This document shows positions 33,560-41,947 of a stretch of 64,000 bases of DNA, piece after piece. The first letter of the stretch is position 1. Every line of letters begins with the position of its first letter. The stretch is from positions 682,001 through 746,000 of the forward strand of contig NZ_AP025516.1 of the NCBI RefSeq assembly GCF_023169885.1, written 5' to 3'. The notes beneath the pieces were generated by a model, which saw nothing but the letters and a program-made list of their open reading frames with translations, made no database searches and had not been told where the DNA came from. The position numbers and the translations under genes are program-made. Origin of the DNA: Desulfofustis limnaeus (lineage in GTDB: Bacteria > Desulfobacterota > Desulfobulbia > Desulfobulbales > Desulfocapsaceae).

Positions 33560-34825
33560 ATGAAATTCAAGCTGATCTATCCGCGCTGGGCGAAACTGGC
33601 CCGGCAGACCGAATTCCACCTGCCGCCCCACGGCCCGGTGGTCTTTGCCGCCACCCTTCCCGACTATGTGGAGGTGGATTTCGTCGACGAGAATCTCGAA
33701 CCCCTTGATTTCGACGAGCCCGTGGATTTCGTCGGGATCTCGATGATGCTCACCATTCAGGTCAAACGTGGCTGGGAGATCGCCGATATCTACCGCAAAA
33801 AGGGGATCAAGGTGATCTTCGGAGGGATCGCCAGCATGCTTCACGCCGAAGAGACCATGGCCCATGCCGACTCCGTTTTTCTCGGTGAGGCCGAGGGGCG
33901 GATGGAGCAAGTCTTTGCCGATTTCCGGCGCGGCGAGCTGCAGCCCTGTTACAACTTTCTCGACCGGCGTCCGGATATCGGCCTGGTCGGCCCGGCCCGG
34001 CGTGATATCCTCAACCGCCGCCTCTACAACTACAAGGGCGTGCAGATGGTGGACCTGGTGCATGCCTCGCGCGGGTGCCGGTTCAACTGCTACCCCTGTG
34101 CCGTTTCCTACCTGGGCGGTCGGGAGTTCCGGCCGCGCCCGGTGAGTAAGACCATTGCCGAGATGGCCGGTATCGACAACAACCGGCTGTTCATCGTCGA
34201 CAACTCCCTGGCCCAGGATGCCCGCTGGGAGATGGAGCTGTTTAAGGAGATGATCCCGCTCAAGAAGAAATGGTGTTCGCACCCCATCGAGGATAAACCA
34301 GAGGTCCTCGACCTGGCCGCGCAGGCCGGCGCCTGGTACGTCTATCAGGCGGTCTTCGACACCTCGGATTATATCAGGGAGCGGATCAAGCGCTACCATG
34401 ATCACGGTATCGGCGTCGAGGGCACGATTCTGCTCGGGCTGGACAGCCACAGCGAGGACTCCATCCGTCGGCTGATCGATTTTTTGCTGGAGATCGAACT
34501 GGACCTGGCCGAGTTTACGGTGCTCACACCGTTTCCTCATACCCGGGCCTATACCGAACTGTACCGTGAAGGCCGGATCCGCTCCTTCGACTGGGACGAC
34601 TATACCGCCGACAAGGTCGTCTACCAGCCGAAACAAATGAGTGGTGAACGGTTGCAGGAACTGCTCGATTTCGCCTGGGATACCTTTTATCGGGAAGAAC
34701 CGCAGCGCATCAAGATGACCAAGCTTTTCCAACAGGTGATTCGCAAGGAGATGGCCGACAACACCTATCACCCGCGGGACCGGAGCCTGGCCGGTCAGGC
34801 TTTCGGCAGGACCGCTCGGCCATGA
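33560..34825 (+). CDS. B12-binding-type radical SAM protein C
   Basis: The 421-residue protein has a B12-type N-terminal region (FKLIYPRW, VDFVGISMML, VIFGGIASML) and radical SAM CRFNCYPC (C173, C177, C180), then FILL-type barrel strands and LTPFPHT. ATG 33560 starts the family core. A 24-codon extension upstream lacks support. It overlaps the AMP-ligase gene (ATGA), suggesting action on an activated or primed chain. Confidence 0.83.
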   Translation: MKFKLIYPRWAKLARQTEFHLPPHGPVVFAATLPDYVEVDFVDENLEPLDFDEPVDFVGISMMLTIQVKRGWEIADIYRKKGIKVIFGGIASMLHAEETMAHADSVFLGEAEGRMEQVFADFRRGELQPCYNFLDRRPDIGLVGPARRDILNRRLYNYKGVQMVDLVHASRGCRFNCYPCAVSYLGGREFRPRPVSKTIAEMAGIDNNRLFIVDNSLAQDARWEMELFKEMIPLKKKWCSHPIEDKPEVLDLAAQAGAWYVYQAVFDTSDYIRERIKRYHDHGIGVEGTILLGLDSHSEDSIRRLIDFLLEIELDLAEFTVLTPFPHTRAYTELYREGRIRSFDWDDYTADKVVYQPKQMSGERLQELLDFAWDTFYREEPQRIKMTKLFQQVIRKEMADNTYHPRDRSLAGQAFGRTARP

Positions 34826-36189
34826 ATGTCCCGACGCTGCAGCAAGGACGCGTACGGCTGGCCGAGGTGCTGGCCGGACCCCGGTATCCCGACCACCCGT
34901 ACGTCCTGTCCGGCTCTACGCACGGGCAGGTGTATGCCATGGCAGCCTGGCTGGTGGAACATTTTCGCACCTCGGGCGGCGAGCGGCAGCTGGTGTGCCT
35001 GGCCGCCGAGGATCGTAGCATCATCGCCGCCGCCGTGCTTGCTTCGTTGGCGGGCGGGCCGATTCTGCTGCTGCCGTACGGCTTTTCCGAACGGATCCTG
35101 GCCGGGATCCACGGGAGCACCGGTTACCGCAGCGCCATCGTCGACCGCGACCTGCCCTGGCCGCCCGGTGTAGAGACCGTGCACCCGCAGCCCCAGGCGA
35201 ACCAGCCGCTGGTCGCCGACCCGGCTCCGACGGCGGACCGGGTCCTGCTTCATCTGTACACCGGAGGGTCCACCGGGGTGCCGCAGTTCTGGTCGAAGAC
35301 GGCCGGCAACCTGCTCTTCGAGACCATGCATCTGGTCGATTTTCTGGTTGTTACCCCGGAAGACCGGATCGTCGCCACCGTCTCCCCCTACCACATCTAC
35401 GGACTGCTCTATTCGGTGCTGCTGCCGCTGCTGGCATCGGCCGCCGTCTCTCCGCTCACCCCCTCCTACCCAGCCGAGATCGTCGAGGCCGTGGCCGCCG
35501 AACAGGCCACCATACTGGTCAGCGTGCCGGCCCACTACGATGCCCTGCACGGCAGGACCTGCGCCACCAGCTGGCTGCGGCTGGCCACCTCGTCCGCCGG
35601 CATGCTCAGCGAAGAAAGCAATCGCGATTTCCGGCAACGCAACTGGCTTGAGCTGATCGAGATCTACGGCTCCACCGAGACGGGCGGCATAGCCAGCCGC
35701 AACCGGTTCCGGGCAGAGGAGTATTTTCGCCTGTTTCCCGCCGTCGAGGCAACACGCGTCGGTGAACGGCTGGCGGTCCGCTCGCCGTTCACCTCGCCGG
35801 AAGCGCCGCGCGACGGGGATGGTTTTTTTCTCTGCGGCGATCGCGCCGTCTTCCCGGAACCCGGTCTGCTGGCCCCGCAGGGGCGGGCCGACCATATCGC
35901 CAAGGTCGGCGGCAAACGGGTCAACCTGGAGGAAGTTCGCACTGCCGTCCGGCACCAGGCCGGGGTCCGCGATGCGGTGGTGCTGACTGTCCCCATTGGC
36001 GGCGGGCGTGAACAGCAGGTGGTGGCCGTGGCTCAGGGACGGTGCACCCCGGAATCCATCAGAGCGGGGTTGGCAGGGCTGCTCGAACCCTATGCCATGC
36101 CTCGCATCATCCGTTGCGTGAACACCATCCCGGTGACCGTTAACGGCAAGTATGACCGGGAAGCGATCCTCGCCCTGGTGAAACCATGA
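34822..36189 (+). CDS. AMP-dependent acyl ligase (acyl-ACP/CoA synthetase-like)
   Basis: The 455-residue adenylate-forming enzyme has YTGGSTGVP, IYGSTETGG, a GR.D hinge and the C-terminal Lys in NGKYDRE. Such stand-alone ligases load starter acids onto ACP or CoA in aryl polyene clusters. Coupled by ATGA to radical SAM C and to the FakAB-like gene. Since no ammonia lyase is visible, the acid is more likely aliphatic (inference). Confidence 0.85.
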   Translation: MNVPTLQQGRVRLAEVLAGPRYPDHPYVLSGSTHGQVYAMAAWLVEHFRTSGGERQLVCLAAEDRSIIAAAVLASLAGGPILLLPYGFSERILAGIHGSTGYRSAIVDRDLPWPPGVETVHPQPQANQPLVADPAPTADRVLLHLYTGGSTGVPQFWSKTAGNLLFETMHLVDFLVVTPEDRIVATVSPYHIYGLLYSVLLPLLASAAVSPLTPSYPAEIVEAVAAEQATILVSVPAHYDALHGRTCATSWLRLATSSAGMLSEESNRDFRQRNWLELIEIYGSTETGGIASRNRFRAEEYFRLFPAVEATRVGERLAVRSPFTSPEAPRDGDGFFLCGDRAVFPEPGLLAPQGRADHIAKVGGKRVNLEEVRTAVRHQAGVRDAVVLTVPIGGGREQQVVAVAQGRCTPESIRAGLAGLLEPYAMPRIIRCVNTIPVTVNGKYDREAILALVKP

Positions 36190-37901
36190 CGTCGCTGGAC
36201 CTCGCCCTGGTCACCGGTTACGAGTGTCTGGCCGCCTGGGCCGATCTGCTTGACCGGATCAACGTCTTTCCCGTGGCCGACGGCGATACCGGCGCCAACC
36301 TGCGGATCAGCCTGGCGCCGCTGAAGGCGCCGGATAGTGAGCGCCGGCTCCTGGTGGATCGGTTGAGTCGCACTGCCACCGGTAATTCCGGTAATATCGC
36401 CGTGGCCTTTCTGCGTGCCTTTGCGGCCGCCACCGACCCGGCCGAGTTGGCGGCCGCCGCCGAGCAGGGACGGCGGCAGGCGTGGCAGGCGGTGGCTCGA
36501 CCGCAGCCGGGGACCATGCTCTCGGTGTTCGATACCGTGGCCGGGTTTTCCGGTTCCTGGCAGGACGGCGAAATCTACGACCGCCTGAGCCGGCTGCTGC
36601 AGCGGAGCGTCGTTGACGGTGCGGCGCTGATCCCCGCCATTCGGCAGGCCGGCGTGGTGGACGCCGGGGCGCTGGGGATGTATATCTTTTTCGACGGTTT
36701 CTGCCAGAGCCTGGCCGGCAGAGAGCGGATCGAGGTTGATGTGCGGGGGCCGTTCGCCGGCCGGCTGGACATCAATCCCGGGATTTTTCTGCCGGCCGCC
36801 GAACCCGGGGAACAGTTCTGCGTCGATGCCGTGTTGGCCACGAATAGCCCTCCAGCCGAGATGAGCGAAGCCCTGAACGAGCTGGGCGATAGCCTGGTGC
36901 TGCTTGATGATGCCGCAGGGGTCAAGATCCATGTTCACACCGCCGAGCCCCAGCAGCTGCGCCATCGGCTTGCTGGTTTCGGGGAGGTTATCGGTTGGTC
37001 CGATGAGCCGATCCGGGCCTCGGCGGGCACCGGACAGCCGATCGCCCGGACGGGCCAGACGATCAGGGTGGTCAGCGACGCGGCTGGTTCTTTGTCCCGA
37101 GAGCTGGCTGAAAAACACGGTATCACGCTGCTCGACAGCTATCTAGTCTATGACGGTCAGTCACGCCCGGAAAGTCTTTGCGATCCGGGGGAAATCTACC
37201 GTCTGCTGCGTGCCGGCCACCGGGTGACCACGGCCCAGGCCTCGGTCTTCGAGCGCCGGCTGCGCTTCCAGCGCTTTTGTCAGGAAGGGGAGCGCACCCT
37301 CTATCTTTGTGTCGGCTCCGCCTTTACCGGCAACTACGATGTCGCCGCGGACTGGAAGCACGGCCATGACCGGGACAACCGCTTGGAGATCCTCGACACC
37401 GGGGCGGCCTCGGGGCGGCTCGGGCTGATCGCCCTGCTCACCGGGCGTTTAGCCGAGAGCGGTCTCGAGGCCGCGGCGGTGATCGAGTTCGCCCGGCAGC
37501 GGCTGACCAGCTGCCAGGAGTTGGTCTTCATCGATCAGCTCAAATACCTGGTCGCCGGTGGCCGGGTGTCGCGGGCCGGCGGTTTTTTCGGGGACCTGCT
37601 GCAGCTCAAGCCGATCATCAGCCCCACCGCCGGCGGCGTGCGTCGCGAAGGGGTGGTGCGTCATCGCCGGGGGCAGATCGGTTTCGCCCTGGAGCGGCTG
37701 CAACAACGATTTAGCGTCGATGACCGGCCGACAATCCTGCTCCAGTATTCCGACAATCGTACCTGGGTGAGTGAAACGGTGGCCGGTCAGCTGGCGGACC
37801 GGCTGCCCCGGGCGGAGCTGATCCTGGTGCCGTTGTCGCTGACCTCCGGCGTCCATATGGGTCCGGGCACCTGGTCGGTGGCCTGGGATCTGGTGGATTG
37901 A
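36186..37901 (+). CDS. FakA-FakB fusion: DAK2 kinase joined to DegV fatty-acid-binding domain
   Basis: The 571-residue protein starts with a DhaL/DAK2 kinase domain (INVFPVADGDTGANL, TGNSGNIAVAFLRAF, GVVDAGALGMY), followed by the FakA C-terminal region (ELGDSLVLLDDAAGVKIHVHT). From ~residue 295 it is DegV/FakB-like (IRVVSDAAGSLSRELAEKHGI, VTTAQAS, LCVGSAFTGNY). In Firmicutes FakA and FakB are separate proteins that make acyl-phosphate from free fatty acid. The fusion inside a synthase cluster implies acyl-phosphate as an intermediate for the acyltransferases nearby. Overlaps the AMP-ligase by ATGA. Confidence 0.85.
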   Translation: MTSLDLALVTGYECLAAWADLLDRINVFPVADGDTGANLRISLAPLKAPDSERRLLVDRLSRTATGNSGNIAVAFLRAFAAATDPAELAAAAEQGRRQAWQAVARPQPGTMLSVFDTVAGFSGSWQDGEIYDRLSRLLQRSVVDGAALIPAIRQAGVVDAGALGMYIFFDGFCQSLAGRERIEVDVRGPFAGRLDINPGIFLPAAEPGEQFCVDAVLATNSPPAEMSEALNELGDSLVLLDDAAGVKIHVHTAEPQQLRHRLAGFGEVIGWSDEPIRASAGTGQPIARTGQTIRVVSDAAGSLSRELAEKHGITLLDSYLVYDGQSRPESLCDPGEIYRLLRAGHRVTTAQASVFERRLRFQRFCQEGERTLYLCVGSAFTGNYDVAADWKHGHDRDNRLEILDTGAASGRLGLIALLTGRLAESGLEAAAVIEFARQRLTSCQELVFIDQLKYLVAGGRVSRAGGFFGDLLQLKPIISPTAGGVRREGVVRHRRGQIGFALERLQQRFSVDDRPTILLQYSDNRTWVSETVAGQLADRLPRAELILVPLSLTSGVHMGPGTWSVAWDLVD

Positions 37902-37923
37902 AACGGGTGGGGTGCAACCGGCC

Positions 37924-38631
37924 ATGAACGCAGCAATCGTCATTCCCGTCTACAACCACGGGCCGCTGGTCGGCGCGGTGGTGGCTCGCGCCCTGGCGCT
38001 GGCGCTGCCGGTCATTGTCGTCGATGACGGCAGTACCGATGAGACGGCGGCGGTCCTCGCCGAGTATGGCGGAATTACCGTCTGTACCCATCCGGTCAAT
38101 CGGGGCAAGGGGGCGGCGCTGCTCACCGGCTTTGCCGAGGCCCGCAGGCGAGGGTGTGACTGGGCGCTGAGCTTCGACGGCGACGGTCAGCATCACCCCG
38201 AGGACGCGCCGGCCCTGCTGGCCGCCGTCCAGGATGGGCGACGGCGTCTCGTGATCGGCCGGCGCACCGGGATGGCCCCAGGGCGCACCGTTCCCTGGAC
38301 GAGCCGCTTCGGCCGCGGGTTCTCCAATTTCTGGGTGCGGGCCTGCGGCGGCCCGGCGGTGAGCGATTCCCAATCGGGATTTCGTCTCTACCCCTTGCCT
38401 GAGGCCCTGGATCTGGGTGTGCGGGCACGCCGTTACCAGTTCGAGGTGGAGGTGCTGGTACGGGCTGCCCAGGCGGGACTGGCCGTGTGTGAGGTGCCGG
38501 TGGGCGTCGTTTATCCGGGACCGGGCGAGCGGGTCAGCCATTTCCGGCCCTGGGTCGATTTCTGGCGCAACTCCGGGACCTTTTCCCGGCTGCTGGGACG
38601 ACGGCTGATCGGGGGGCTGCGGCGCCGATGA
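37924..38631 (+). CDS. Family 2 glycosyltransferase
   Basis: The 235-residue GT2 enzyme has AIVIPVYNHG, IVVDDGSTDE and the metal-binding SFDGDGQHHPED, resembling dolichol-phosphate-mannose-synthase-like enzymes without TM tails. ATG 37924 follows a GGTGGGG stretch. GTG 37912 is possible. It overlaps the LpxL-like gene by ATGA. GT2 proteins next to acyltransferases are common in aryl polyene clusters and may build the glycan head group. Confidence 0.85.
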   Translation: MNAAIVIPVYNHGPLVGAVVARALALALPVIVVDDGSTDETAAVLAEYGGITVCTHPVNRGKGAALLTGFAEARRRGCDWALSFDGDGQHHPEDAPALLAAVQDGRRRLVIGRRTGMAPGRTVPWTSRFGRGFSNFWVRACGGPAVSDSQSGFRLYPLPEALDLGVRARRYQFEVEVLVRAAQAGLAVCEVPVGVVYPGPGERVSHFRPWVDFWRNSGTFSRLLGRRLIGGLRRR

Positions 38632-39500
38632 GCGGCTGGTTCTATCGGCTTCTCTGCCTCTCCGGCCGGGTCTTCGGAGCCAGGCTGTTCGCGCTTGTGG
38701 CCCGGGTCGTTGCCGTCGGTTATTTCCTCTTTTCACCCCGCGCCGGGGAGAGCCGCCGCTTCTACGCCCAGCTCTTTCCGGGCAAGGGGTGGTGGTTTTA
38801 TCAGTGGTGCACCTTCCGCCAATACCAGAGCTTCACCACCATCCATCTCGATCGGTTTCTTCGCAATCGCCTCGGCAGGCCGGTGAGCTTCACCTCGACC
38901 GGCTGGGAAAAACTGACCGCCACGCTGGGCGGCAGCGGCGGTATCCTGCTCATGTCGCATCTCGGCAATTGGGAGATGGCCGCCCACCTGCTCCGGGAAC
39001 GGCAGCGGCATCTGCCGGTGGTGCTTTACATGGGGATCAAGGAACGAGAAGCTATCGAGGGAGAGCAGAAGGAGGACCTGCGCCGGGCCGGAATAACCAT
39101 CGTCGGCGTGGAGCGCGGTGCTGCCTCCCCCTACAGTCTGGTGGAAGGGATCGCCTGCCTGCGGGCCGGCGGCATTGTCTCTCTGGCCGGAGATCTGCTA
39201 TGGAGCGACCAGCAGCGGCAGGTGGAGGTGGCGTTTCTCGGTGGGCGGGCATATCTGCCCAGTACCCCCTATATCCTGGCCCTGCTCACCCGGGCGCCGT
39301 TGTTCGCCTTCTTCTCGTTTCGTCGCGGTCCCAACAGCTACGATTTTTCCCTGTCCGAGCCCCTGTCGGTCCAGTGCCGGGATCGCCGCGAGCGGGATGA
39401 AGCCATCGACCGGGCCGCCCAGCACTACGCCGACCTGCTGATCGAGGCGCTGCGGCAGCACCCGTTCGAGTGGTACCACTTCGAGCGGTTCCTGCACTGA
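38628..39500 (+). CDS. LpxL/HtrB-like lysophospholipid acyltransferase
   Basis: The 290-residue protein has the acyltransferase motif SHLGNWEMA (HX4E), GGIVSLAGDLLW and an N-terminal hydrophobic helix (LFALVARVVAVGYFLF). It moves an acyl chain from ACP to a lipid or glycan acceptor at the inner membrane. It closes the rightward block before a 98-base gap. Confidence 0.87.
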   Translation: MSGWFYRLLCLSGRVFGARLFALVARVVAVGYFLFSPRAGESRRFYAQLFPGKGWWFYQWCTFRQYQSFTTIHLDRFLRNRLGRPVSFTSTGWEKLTATLGGSGGILLMSHLGNWEMAAHLLRERQRHLPVVLYMGIKEREAIEGEQKEDLRRAGITIVGVERGAASPYSLVEGIACLRAGGIVSLAGDLLWSDQQRQVEVAFLGGRAYLPSTPYILALLTRAPLFAFFSFRRGPNSYDFSLSEPLSVQCRDRRERDEAIDRAAQHYADLLIEALRQHPFEWYHFERFLH

Positions 39501-39598
39501 GCCGAGGGGAAGAATTGCTTGTGCTGGGGCCGGGGAAAGGTGTATGTTCCCAGATTAACTCTTTTGATTCTCAATCTATTTCAGGCCACGACCAGCTG

Positions 39599-39880
39599 AT
39601 GACCAGAGAAGAACTGCAAAAGCGGATTTTGACCATCCTCGAGGAGGAGTTCGAGTTCGAGTCTCCGGGGCTCGATGACAACTTGCGCGACGACCACGGT
39701 TTCGATAGCATCGACGCCATCGAGCTGTTGGCCAAGATCGAGAAAATGCTCGGCATATCCTTGAGTCGCCAGGAAAAAGAGCAGGCGATGACCATCCGTA
39801 CCATCAACGACATCCTCGATTACATCGAGCGGATGCAAGCCGGCCGGAAAACCTCGAACGATTCGGCGCCGCGCCCATGA
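39599..39880 (+). CDS. Acyl carrier protein 4
   Basis: This 93-residue ACP has GFDSIDAIELL (S37). ATG 39599 gives the right domain start. The frame runs further upstream without support. It overlaps the next ketosynthase by ATGA, which marks the KS-ACP pair as a functional unit. Confidence 0.9.
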   Translation: MTREELQKRILTILEEEFEFESPGLDDNLRDDHGFDSIDAIELLAKIEKMLGISLSRQEKEQAMTIRTINDILDYIERMQAGRKTSNDSAPRP

Positions 39881-41124
39881 ATCGCCGTGTCGTCATCACC
39901 GGTTGTTCGGCCATCACGCCGATCGGCTACGGCAAGCAACCGATCGTCGACAGCCTCCTGCACGGCCGTTCGGGGATCCGCCCCCTGCGCGACGACGGGT
40001 TGCTGACCGAGCATATCCATTCCCGGGTCTTCGGCACGGTCGACTATCCCATCGACTACCAGTTCAAACGGGCGCACCGCAAGACCATGGGGCCGGTGGC
40101 CTGCTACGCCTGTCAGGTGGCCAAGGACGTCCTGGAGGCCTCCGGTTTGAGCGAGGAGTTCATTACCTCCGGCCGGCTTGGAGTGGCGTTCGGCTCGACG
40201 CACGGCAGTCCCACCGTGCAGCGGGAGATCTACAAGACCTTTTTCGGCGATCTGGCCAACCGGTTGTCGTCGATCGGCGCCGTCGATTATCTGCGCTCCA
40301 TGGTCCACACTACGGCGGTCAACATCACCCGGATGTTCGGCATCACCGGGCGGGTGATCGCCTCGTCCACCGCCTGCACCACCTCCAGCCAGGCCATCGG
40401 TTTCGGCTACGAGACGATTAAATTCGGCCTGCAGGATGCGATGATCTGCGGCGGCGCCGACGAGTATGATACCACCACGGTGGCGGTCTTCGACAATCTG
40501 CTGGCCTGTTCGGTGGCCTACAATGACCAGCCGTCGCGGACGCCGCGACCCTTCGACGCCGCCCGTGACGGGTTGGTGGTCGGCGAAGGCGGCGGCGCCG
40601 TGCTGCTCGAGGAATACGAGGCAGCCAGGCGGCGCGGCGCGCCGATCCTCGGTGAGGTGATCGGCTTTGCCTGCAACAACAACGGCGGAGATCTGATCCT
40701 GCCGAACCTGGAGGGTATCACCGCTACGCTGCGGTTGGCCTTGGACAGCGCCGGGATCGGTGCCGAGCAGGTGGATCTGATCAGTGCCCATGCCACCGCC
40801 ACCAAGATGGGTGACGTGGTGGAGGCCCAGGCCATTGCCGCGGTCTACGGCGACCGTCCGTGGGTGGCCGGCCTGAAGAGCTACATGGGCCATACCATGG
40901 GCACCTGCGGTGTCATCGAACTGGCGCTGCTGCTCTACATGATGGAGCAGGGTTTCATCGCCCCGACGCTGAACCTGGAAAACGTCGATTCTCGCTGCGC
41001 CATGATCCGCCACGTCCGTCGTCTCGAGGAGCAGCCGGTGCGCATCGCCGCCCTGCAGAACTTCGCCTTCGGCGGCGTCAACACCTGTCTGATTATCAGA
41101 AATGACCCCGATCACGCCGCGTGA
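39877..41124 (+). CDS. Beta-ketoacyl-ACP synthase (FabF-like) 3
   Basis: The 415-residue ketosynthase has C167 in STACTTSSQ, H305 in SAHATATKMGD and K334/H339 in LKSYMGHTMGTCG. The STACTT and SYMGHTMGTCG contexts differ from housekeeping FabF and from the other two FabF-like enzymes here, so a different chain length or substrate is likely. Its 3' end overlaps the PlsC-like gene by 23 bases. Confidence 0.9.
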   Translation: MNRRVVITGCSAITPIGYGKQPIVDSLLHGRSGIRPLRDDGLLTEHIHSRVFGTVDYPIDYQFKRAHRKTMGPVACYACQVAKDVLEASGLSEEFITSGRLGVAFGSTHGSPTVQREIYKTFFGDLANRLSSIGAVDYLRSMVHTTAVNITRMFGITGRVIASSTACTTSSQAIGFGYETIKFGLQDAMICGGADEYDTTTVAVFDNLLACSVAYNDQPSRTPRPFDAARDGLVVGEGGGAVLLEEYEAARRRGAPILGEVIGFACNNNGGDLILPNLEGITATLRLALDSAGIGAEQVDLISAHATATKMGDVVEAQAIAAVYGDRPWVAGLKSYMGHTMGTCGVIELALLLYMMEQGFIAPTLNLENVDSRCAMIRHVRRLEEQPVRIAALQNFAFGGVNTCLIIRNDPDHAA

Positions 41125-41947
41125 GCAGGGGGCGACCGGCCGCTTGGATCGCTTGATCGACGGCGTGGTCACCATCATCTGCTGGCTCTATTTCACCTTC
41201 GGCTTCATTGTTCTCTTCTCCTGGCGTTACCTGTTCGCATTTTTCCTGCCGGATCGGGCAACCCGTTTTCAGCGGTTCAACAACTTGTTCTACCGGGGTT
41301 TTTTTCGCCTGCTCCAGGCTCTGACACCGCGCCAGCGCTGGCAGATAGACCGGCACGCGCGGGCGTTGCACTCGTCGGTCATCGTCTGCAACCATGTCTC
41401 CTATCTCGACCCGCTCATCCTCATTTCGCTGTATGAGCGTCACAAGACGGTGGTCAAGACCGTCTTTTTCAAAGTGCCGATCTTCGGCTGGGTGCTGCGT
41501 CATGCCGGCTATTTCCCCGCCGATGGAGGCGGGCGGTACGGGTCGATGATGATCGATCAGGTGGAAGGGATGGAGGAGTTTCTTGGCGGCGGCGGCAATT
41601 TTTTCATCTTTCCGGAAGGCACCCGCAGCCGCGACGGCAGCCTCGGGGCCTTGAACCGGGGCGCGCTGAAGATCGCCCGGTTGTGCCGGGCGCCCATCCA
41701 GGTGGTGCGGCTGACCAATACCGGCAACCTCTTTATTCCGGGGCGATTCTTCTTCAACACCAGGCAACCCAATCACATTCGACTCGACCTGGTGGCCTCC
41801 CTGGATGCGGGTACCGTGGCCGGTTTGTCGCTGGCGCAGTTGGAAAGCCGCATCGAGGCCGCGCTGCGTTTCCCTGATGGCGCAGAGCGGTCCGGCAACG
41901 AACTGGCGGCGAGCGGTTTCCGGGACGACTCGACGGTGAAGCCATGA
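41102..41947 (+). CDS. PlsC-like 1-acyl-sn-glycerol-3-phosphate acyltransferase
   Basis: The 281-residue protein has an N-terminal TM segment (LYFTFGFIVLFSWRYLFAFF), NHVSYLD (block I) and FPEGTRS (block III). It should transfer an acyl chain to a lysophospholipid or related acceptor on the inner membrane. It overlaps both KS 3 and the next radical SAM gene, pointing to incorporation of the product into glycerolipid. Confidence 0.88.
   Translation: MTPITPREQGATGRLDRLIDGVVTIICWLYFTFGFIVLFSWRYLFAFFLPDRATRFQRFNNLFYRGFFRLLQALTPRQRWQIDRHARALHSSVIVCNHVSYLDPLILISLYERHKTVVKTVFFKVPIFGWVLRHAGYFPADGGGRYGSMMIDQVEGMEEFLGGGGNFFIFPEGTRSRDGSLGALNRGALKIARLCRAPIQVVRLTNTGNLFIPGRFFFNTRQPNHIRLDLVASLDAGTVAGLSLAQLESRIEAALRFPDGAERSGNELAASGFRDDSTVKP

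Noticed and set aside
33434-34771. 445-codon minus-strand frame opposite radical SAM C
   Set aside because: The plus frame has the radical SAM motif and overlaps its neighbours in operon style. The minus frame has no motif.
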